Assembly (NCBI GenBank): GCA_021209875.1
Contig: JAGYVD010000010.1
Coordinates: 2,170,001 to 2,234,000 of the forward strand
Origin: Rosellinia necatrix
Taxonomy: Eukaryota; Ascomycota; Sordariomycetes; Xylariales; Xylariaceae
DNA: 64,000 nucleotides
Direction: 5' to 3'
Shown: positions 57,670 through 64,000 of the stretch, piece after piece
How the letters are laid out: the number at the start of each line of letters is the position of its first letter
How positions within the stretch are numbered: the stretch's first letter is position 1
The notes under the pieces: generated by a model
Databases searched by the model: none
What the model was told of the DNA's origin: nothing
What the model saw: only the letters and a program-made list of their open reading frames with translations
Made by a program: the position numbers and the translations under genes

Positions 57670-59309
57670 GCTATTTGGTTCACGTAGGATTATGAGGTCT
57701 AAGGTGAATGGGGAGGTGGCTAGGGGTCTGGCGAACTCTTCCTCTGTTGGGAAGGATGGTCGACGATGATTGGTTTAAATGTATACTCAGTACCACCAAT
57801 GATGTCACACTCTGCCAAGCCTGGGAGACCGGTCTTATTTAAATATTTTAGACTGGTTTGTGGTCTACGGCGGATAGTCTGGAAGAGCAGGTGCAGCTAC
57901 TGGGGGAACAATCACGCGTACTTGGGTAATTAATAATCGCTTACACCCTGCCGGTGTTGTTCGGGTAAATAATGCTACCTACCCTTGGTGGTCATTTATG
58001 GAGGGCCGGTTGAATTGTTGGCCGCTTCGGAGAGAAGGGAACGTTATAGTGTAGTTGGGTTCGGTGACGCCAGAATCCGGGTTAGAATCGCGCCGGCTTC
58101 TCAATTCCTGCCGACTATCCCTGACTCAGAGAGGCACGGGCAGGGTTTCGTGACTAAATACCCTAAATTTATAGTTTGTGAATAGCATTGGAACAACACG
58201 ACTATGGCGCGGGTTCAGTCACGGGATTAGATACCGGAGGCCAATGCCGTGATATTACTAATCCAAGAAAAAAAAAAAAAAAAAGGAGGGATGCATCCCA
58301 TTATTAATGAAGGAGGGGTTATCAAAATGTGACCCCGCAGCTGACGCTGCCGGATTTCATACATACCTCGGACTTTACATCAGAATCCGCAGTGTCAATG
58401 CCCAAAAAGGCGTCACGCGCTCAATTGTATGCAAGGTCAGGCGTGTGAGAATTGAGGTCCTGTTTTGGAGTCCTATACGGTACTGACTAACGTAGTTGGG
58501 ACAAGAGATATGCACGAAATATCATATATGGCTTTGTAACCTGAACCACGACATGTTGGGGGGAAACGGAACGTATGATATAGCGCCGAGAGCACCTTCG
58601 GGCTCTGGGTATAATACAGTGGGATTATTTAGAATAGAATGTGTATGTGATTCGTGAGTCCCTCTCTGGGACTAGATAATTTACCCCAGCATTCTGAATA
58701 AGACAAGAAAATTTATGAAGAGAAATTATTAAAAAAGGAGAAAGAAAAGAAGCTAGTCTTAGACCCCTGATCCCCATCACTATCGTCGCTGGAGAGCCCA
58801 CAGTACCAGTCAGTATTCCTCGCACGCTCGCTGAATCGAAGGAAGGCCAATACGGGAAGGGGATAAGCGAACAACACAAAGCATGCAGAACGAGGGAACT
58901 TCCGGTTTGAGGGTATCAGAGCAGGCGCCATAAAAGCATCATGAATTCAAATCGCGCTTCCGCAAACCGCAACACCAAAACCGCAAACGCTACTCCTTCC
59001 CTCATATTTAGGATCATCATTATATGCGTATACTAAGTAGGTAAGCGAGTAAGTAGGTAGTAGTAGAAGTAATACCGTGCTGTTAAAATGCCATTTCCCC
59101 CAAGTATATACTCTAAACCAAAAAACGGGGGGTGTTTTCCCATCTATCCAAAAAATAAAATAAAATAAAAATAATATGCGCCCGACACCGGCTATAGGTA
59201 GGTAATTGCTATACGTGTCTGTCTGGGGTGTATCCATCCTGCCGGATGTACTGCGGGCCCATCTTACGCGATAAGCGCGGGCGGGCAGGCGGGCGGGCGG
59301 ACGGGCAAG
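57670..59309. other. intergenic region between epimerase and transcription factor
   Basis: Promoter side of the epimerase and 3' side of the transcription-factor gene. Contains an A-run (58266-58284) and a short AATAAA-like tandem (59150-59175). No gene is seen. Confidence 0.55.
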
Positions 59310-62300
59310 TTATATACCGCCGGTGAAGCCGACGCCGTTGATGCCCAGCCCGGAGTCCATCCAGTTCTGCCAGTTGACGACGTCGCCGGCGTCCATGTTG
59401 ACGTCCTGGTCGTCGGCAGCGCCGCCGCCGCCGCCGCCGCCGATGATGGAGAAACCGCCGTAGCCCCCGAAGCCGCCCGGCGTTGTCGTCATCGCCGCCG
59501 CCTGCAGGTTCCAGAGCCACGGGGGCGGGTGGTCGTCGGTCATCGCGCTGTCGCCGCCGCCCAGCCCCGCGACGTCGGCCCCCATCCGCAGCGCCCCGTC
59601 TGCGGTCGGCAGCGCGCTGCCCCCTCGTGTATTGAAGGTCTCGATCGGCACGCGCGGCGGCTGCTGCTGCTGCTGCTGCTGCTGTTGTTGTGGATGCGAC
59701 GGTGGTGGTTTGAAGCTCGCCCCCAGGGCGTCGCCGCCGCCGCCCATGATGGCCTGCCTCGCGAACTCGGTCGGGTCCCCGCCGAACGCCAGCGGGAAGA
59801 GGTCCTGCGGGCTGAAGTAGGGCTCGTTCATGGCGCTGTCGAGGTCGCTGTAGTGCACCGGCGTGTCCTTCGGCATCTGCGCCTGGGGCGACTGCGACGA
59901 CGTGTGTTCGGAGACGGTCGTGCTACTGCCGTTATTATTATTATTATTGTTGTTGTTGTTGTTGTTGTTGCTGTTGTTCTTACGGGCCAGGTGCTGCGCG
60001 AGGAGGTCGGGGATCGGCGGGTCTTGCACGTTCGTGCCGACCAGCCGCCGCCACCGGTCCCGCGCCAGCATGCTGCGCACGGAGCTGGGCAGGTGCTGGA
60101 AGCTGGCCGGGGGCACCTGGTTGTGCTCCTCGACGTCGAGCTCCTCGGCGGCCTGCGGGTTGGCCCGCAGGCGCATGATCTCGCTGTCCCGGTGCCGCTT
60201 CGCCTGGATCATCAGCTTCCGCAGCATCACCCAGATCACGGGCTTGGCGAAGTCCATGTCCTTGCCGTTCTCGAACGTGCTGTTCAGCGCGATCCACCCG
60301 CGCTCGACCGACGGCGACCACGACCGCCGGCACACCTCCAGCAGCAGGTACGCGACCGCGTGCCACTGGTTGTACGTCTGGAAGAGCCAGCGCCAGTGGC
60401 GGATCTTCGGCTCCGAGTTGAGCACCCTGCTGTACTCGACCACCTCGATCGAGGCCATGAACAGCCGGTCGCGGACGTCGCTGGGCAGCTCGGTCCCGGT
60501 CGACGGCATCAGGGGCTGGTAGATGACGAGGCTCATCTTGGACATGATAAGGCGTGCAATTGTGGCGGAGACCCAATTGAGAAGATCGGTCTCCTTGGCC
60601 GGACACGGTTTCAGGTACTTCTGGTCAATGTGTTCGTACATCTCTAGCAGCTTGTCTTCGTGCTCGTCCAGAGTGCCGCGCGATTCCCGGGGGCACGGCG
60701 ACATGCCGGTCACCGCGGTATGTACCCTCCTGGACAGGGCACAGATCTCGTAGCGGATCAGGCAAAACGTCATGTCCGTCGAGCCTGTGCGCTCCGGAGG
60801 AAACTCGGTCATCTCGGGCCCGATGTCGCTGTCGTTGACGTTCAGGGGGAACAGAGTATCGAACGACCGCTCCACCACGGTCAATTCGCAGCCCTGGTCC
60901 TCGGCCGACCGAAGGTCCAGGACGCAGATGGCCCACCATAGCCTCCGTCGCATCTCGATATCGAACGGGCTGATGTTGTCGAAGTGAGTCCCATCCCGAT
61001 GCAGCCCTAGCGATTGAGCAATCTTGACCACCAGGCCGGTAAGTGCCGTAGAGAATTTCGAATCGTCATACCGTCGGACAAGGATCAGGAATAATACGAA
61101 CGCTTGTAGCACGATGAGTTCCGAGGTGGTCACACAATTTGCTTTAGCTAAAGCCTGCTCGGTGGCAAACCGGTATCGTGCAATCAATTGAGGTTTTTCG
61201 GCACCGAAATTCGTCATTACCTGCTGCCAAGTTAGCGTCTTCTTTTCTTTTTTTCCTTTTTTGGACTAGAGTCTGCGTGTGGCATCGCATACTTCGTCTG
61301 CTTCCATCGAGGTAATAGCTGCAAAATAGATGGCAAACATCAGGGCTTCCACGCCGGGCGTGATAGTGCTCATGTCGCTTCGTAACTCTTTGATGATTTT
61401 GGTCATGGCCGGTACATGGAGGAGCTTGATTATGGGGTCGATATTGTCCATGTAAATCTGCCAATAAAAGAGCATCTGCGACGGCAACGGGTGCAGTGAC
61501 CGCAGATCGGCGCTGGACGAGCTGTAGCCGAAAATGAAGCCGTGGTGATCGGCATGTTGGTCCGTTTGAGGCCCGGCCAGGATCGGGGTGCCTTCGTCAC
61601 CAGACGAATCGGAGGAGTCGTCCGTGAGGCGTTGGGTTTCCGATCGGAGCGCCTCGATCTACTCCTCAAATTAGCACCAGGAGTTCAAGAGTTCAGGAGT
61701 TCAGGAGTTCAGGAGTTCAGGAGTTCAAGGGTTCAAGTCCGACCACGACGAGTGTGCACGCACCTCTTCGGTAATTTTAGACCAGAACGCATTGCTGACG
61801 TATCGGACTTTGCCCTTTTCGCTCAGCACGAGCTTGCCAAAGTCTTTGTTCACATCGCCCGCTTGTTGGCCTTTCGTGGTGGCCGGGCTGCTGCCTGTCA
61901 CCGAGCCGCCGGTGCCCGTCCGGCGTGGCACGGAGTAGCCGGGCGGTATATGATTATTGGGCAAGGTCGCGTTCTCCCCCTGCGGGCTTGCCGTCGCCTT
62001 CCGGCGCTCGTTCTCGTGTGTGTCCAACGTGGCCTCAGGTGACTCGCTGTTTGTATTATGCTTGTACGTTTCGAACTCGATCTGTCCGCTCAAGTCCTCG
62101 ACAATACCTTCCAGCTTCCGTAGCCGCTTCATGAGCTCCATCTCGCGCTCGCTCGTCTGCTTCGGCGGGGCGTTCGGGTCCTTGGCACGCGGCCGCCGGG
62201 GAGCCCGGCCGGGAGCCGGGAACACACATTGGATCTGTGCCTTCCGGCAGTTGCCACACGGCATGTGTTTGTCGCAGCGCACTTTGCGACGGCGACATGT

Positions 62301-62543
62301 TACACAGCTTCGGGGGTTCAGGGTCGCGGAGGGTGTGGCGAACGGGTCGAGTGTGATTGGGCCGGTGATGAAAGGGGGAGGAGCACCGGAGAGAGGCGGC
62401 TGACCGGTGGGCGAGATGTTGGTGGCGGGTGTGTGAGTACGGTCTTGTGGTGTTGTGACATGGGGCGAGTCGTGGGCGTGGAGGGGCGGCGACCTGCCGG
62501 AAGATGCCATCGTGGATGGCGTGTCCACTACGGAAGCGTTCAT
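59310..62543 (-). CDS. Zn2Cys6 binuclear-cluster transcription factor with fungal-specific domain
   Basis: A DNA-binding transcription factor of the Gal4 type. Exons: 62543-61764, 61658-61293, 61220-59310, about 1018 residues. The zinc cluster is C80-x2-C83-x6-C90-x5-C96-x2-C99-x6-C106 (SCVTCRRRKVRCDKHMPCGN..). A leucine-rich coiled segment follows (MELMKRLRKLEGIVEDLSGQ), the usual linker-dimerisation element. The fungal_trans middle-homology domain is in exons 2-3 (YRFATEQALAKANCVTTSEL, KIAQSLGLHRDG, EMRRRLWWAICVLDLRSAED). The C-terminal third is low-complexity: a run of Asn (59935-59980), poly-Gln (59660-59690) and Gly-rich tracts, typical of activation regions. Start: ATG 62543 (MNASVVD) is chosen over ATG-less upstream codons and over a second Met eleven codons on. 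Intron 1 (61763-61659) holds an AGGAGTTC minisatellite. Target genes are unknown. Confidence 0.87.
61678..61737. repeat. AGGAGTTC minisatellite within the transcription-factor intron
   Basis: About six to seven copies of an 8-base unit (AGGAGTTC, with AAGAGTTC and AAGGGTTC variants) fill more than half of the 105-base intron. Confidence 0.9.
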
Positions 62544-64000
62544 CGTGGGTGACGCAAGGGGCTGGCTCTCATAGGGCGTTGTTTCCAGTGAAAAATTGCG
62601 AGGCCATGCAGACAGCAGACGTTGCTCCAATGACAGGACAAAATGCGTCAGACAGGACAAGATGCGTCAGACAAGGCGCAGGTCGCTAGCCGTTGTGAGT
62701 TGGGGCTGGCTGTTGCTACCAGAGGAGAAATGTTATCAGTCAGTTGGTGGTGTCTTGGATCTGTTTGGAAGCAGCCGAGTCCGCTCCCGTTCTACGCCTT
62801 TGCGCCAACGGCTTCTCCGTTGTGCTCGTTCCCTGCAGGATCCGGACGAACCCTGCAGTGTGATGGGAATTGGTCTCTTCTCTTGGCTCCAATGAATGTT
62901 TTATTAATTTTGTTTTGTTTGGTTTTGTTTTGTTTTGTTTTTGGTTCCCTTATTTTCTAACTCTCCTTGTCTTCAGTTGGCACCCGTCAGTCGGACTCTG
63001 GGCATGGGGAGGACGAAATTTGCGAATGGTTGAGGACTAAGAGACTTGGAGGGGCATAAACAATTGGAGACATGAGATGATGGAATTTAATCGACTTGGC
63101 GTCCTTGAGGCCAAGACAGTGCCAAGAATTCTTGTTTACTATGCCTAAAGAAGCTTGGTGGAACTATTAATAACAGGGGCCTTGAGTCATCCCGAGCTGT
63201 CCTGTACCTCATAAATCCGGTGCCAGGGTGTAGCAGTCTATAACTATCTCCGAGCGTGTGAATACGTCTGAAAACCTCATCTTATCAGTTGGGGTCAAGT
63301 TATTTATTTGCCTATCTTCTTCGTAGCGGCGTCTTTATCGTTGGCGTTATGAACTCGGCGGAGTAATTCAGGTGTGAAAAGAAATGTCCCACCAAATAGC
63401 CCCTTGCCTCCTATAGTAGTTAGCCATCTAGTTCCTCGCCTATTCTTAAAAATGGCAAGATGGGTGTTACAACTCAACGACCTAAACATTGCTGACGTAG
63501 AAAGTGTGTCGTAGCTCCCTTAGTACCTGTAGAATGGCCTCTTTGACATATAACGCCACTGGTTTACGGCGTCTTGGTCTCGTGGAAGTGCAGGCACCCA
63601 CCGCTTCGCCGATCTATCGGACCGGGTGAGCCGCGGCTCGGAGTTCGTGGGTGGTATCCGGGTTTAGTTGTGCCCGGACCCGGCTTAGCGATCACTATCA
63701 CGCAAAGGGATAGGCGATCCGCGAAGGCAGCGATGTCTCCCTACATGATTCGGGGCAGCTATACCTACATATACACAATTATATATCTATAATACGCCGA
63801 GATAATGACTTGTGTATAGATGTTTTCGGACGCTCCGATCCTGTGATACGTACTTCGAACGGATGTGTGAGAACCACCGGTAATAGCCGGTGAGCCCAAC
63901 CGACCTCGGCACCCTTCTCAGCGCCCCCGCCGTCCCAATGTTGCTCAATGGCACATCTAGCACACCCAGCGCGTCCAGCACATCCAACACATCCAGCAAA
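62544..64000. other. region upstream of the transcription factor to the window edge
   Basis: No firm gene. Contains TTTTG-type runs (62900-62942). A short Ser/Thr-rich open frame begins at the right edge (see separate entry). Confidence 0.5.
63938..64000 (+). CDS. possible 5' end of a Ser/Thr-rich coding sequence
   Basis: An open frame from ATG 63938 to the edge reads MLLNGTSSTPSASSTSNTSS and continues out of the window. The frame is open upstream to a TAG at 63884, and an acceptor-like AATAG ends at 63886, so 63887 onward could also be an internal exon (..SPTDLGTLLSAPAVP). The opposite strand is also open. With 63 bases this is weak; the periodic CACATCCAG-like units could be a simple repeat instead. 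Confidence 0.25.
   Translation, partial: MLLNGTSSTPSASSTSNTSSK

Noticed and set aside
59529..60647. 372-codon plus-strand frame opposite the transcription factor
   Set aside because: The minus strand holds a convincing fungal_trans domain here; the plus frame is Arg/Val/Leu-rich shadow sequence.

Overview
The window is nuclear DNA of a filamentous ascomycete (Pezizomycotina, probably Sordariomycetes). The evidence is short introns (about 47-215 bases) with GTATGT/GTAAGT-type donors and CTAAC/CTAAT branch sites, single-copy eukaryotic housekeeping genes facing both ways with no operons, and a dispersed intergenic GGTAGGTA/TACCTACC repeat common in that class. I infer the class only from these features. 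There is no CRISPR array, prophage or bacterial insertion sequence.

Layout. 0-5 kb: the 3' end of CFT1 (mRNA 3'-end processing), a Pal1-family gene carrying an apparent one-base frameshift, and USB1 (U6 snRNA 3' trimming). 5-11 kb: ERO1 (ER thiol oxidase, minus strand), a repeat-rich gap, and CKS1 (CDK subunit, four small exons). 11-20 kb: a tandem-bromodomain RSC4-like chromatin remodelling subunit, a kinase-like protein with a divergent activation segment, and the ribosome-associated Hsp70 SSB. 20-25 kb: a 4.5 kb gene-poor stretch dense in TACCTACC repeats. 25-29 kb: a six-exon sterol glucosyltransferase-like gene ending in several ubiquitin-interacting motifs. 30-32 kb: an Nbp2-like SH3 protein. 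36 kb: SSU72 (Pol II CTD phosphatase). 40-43 kb: SPA2 (polarisome scaffold). 43-51 kb: mostly non-coding, with one O-methyltransferase at 46.9-48.5 kb. 51-64 kb: a four-pass MARVEL-type membrane protein, a large GC-rich uncharacterised membrane protein, an eight-exon NAD(P)-binding epimerase/reductase, and a large Zn2Cys6 transcription factor.

Most of the genes are core cell biology (RNA processing, transcription, folding, polarity, cell cycle). The O-methyltransferase, the epimerase and the Zn2Cys6 factor are accessory-type genes, but no core biosynthetic enzyme (PKS, NRPS, terpene synthase) lies beside them, so I do not call a metabolite cluster. I rebuilt gene models by joining exons on splice-site phase and family resemblance. 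Exon lists are in the entries. Family assignments rest on recognition of motifs without database search.

The most unusual points are: two nested signal peptides in different frames at the ERO1 5' end, the glucosyltransferase-UIM architecture, the Pal1 frameshift, a stop-free 183-base intron in the membrane-protein gene, a GC-AG intron, and a kinase-like protein without a visible DFG or glycine-rich loop.
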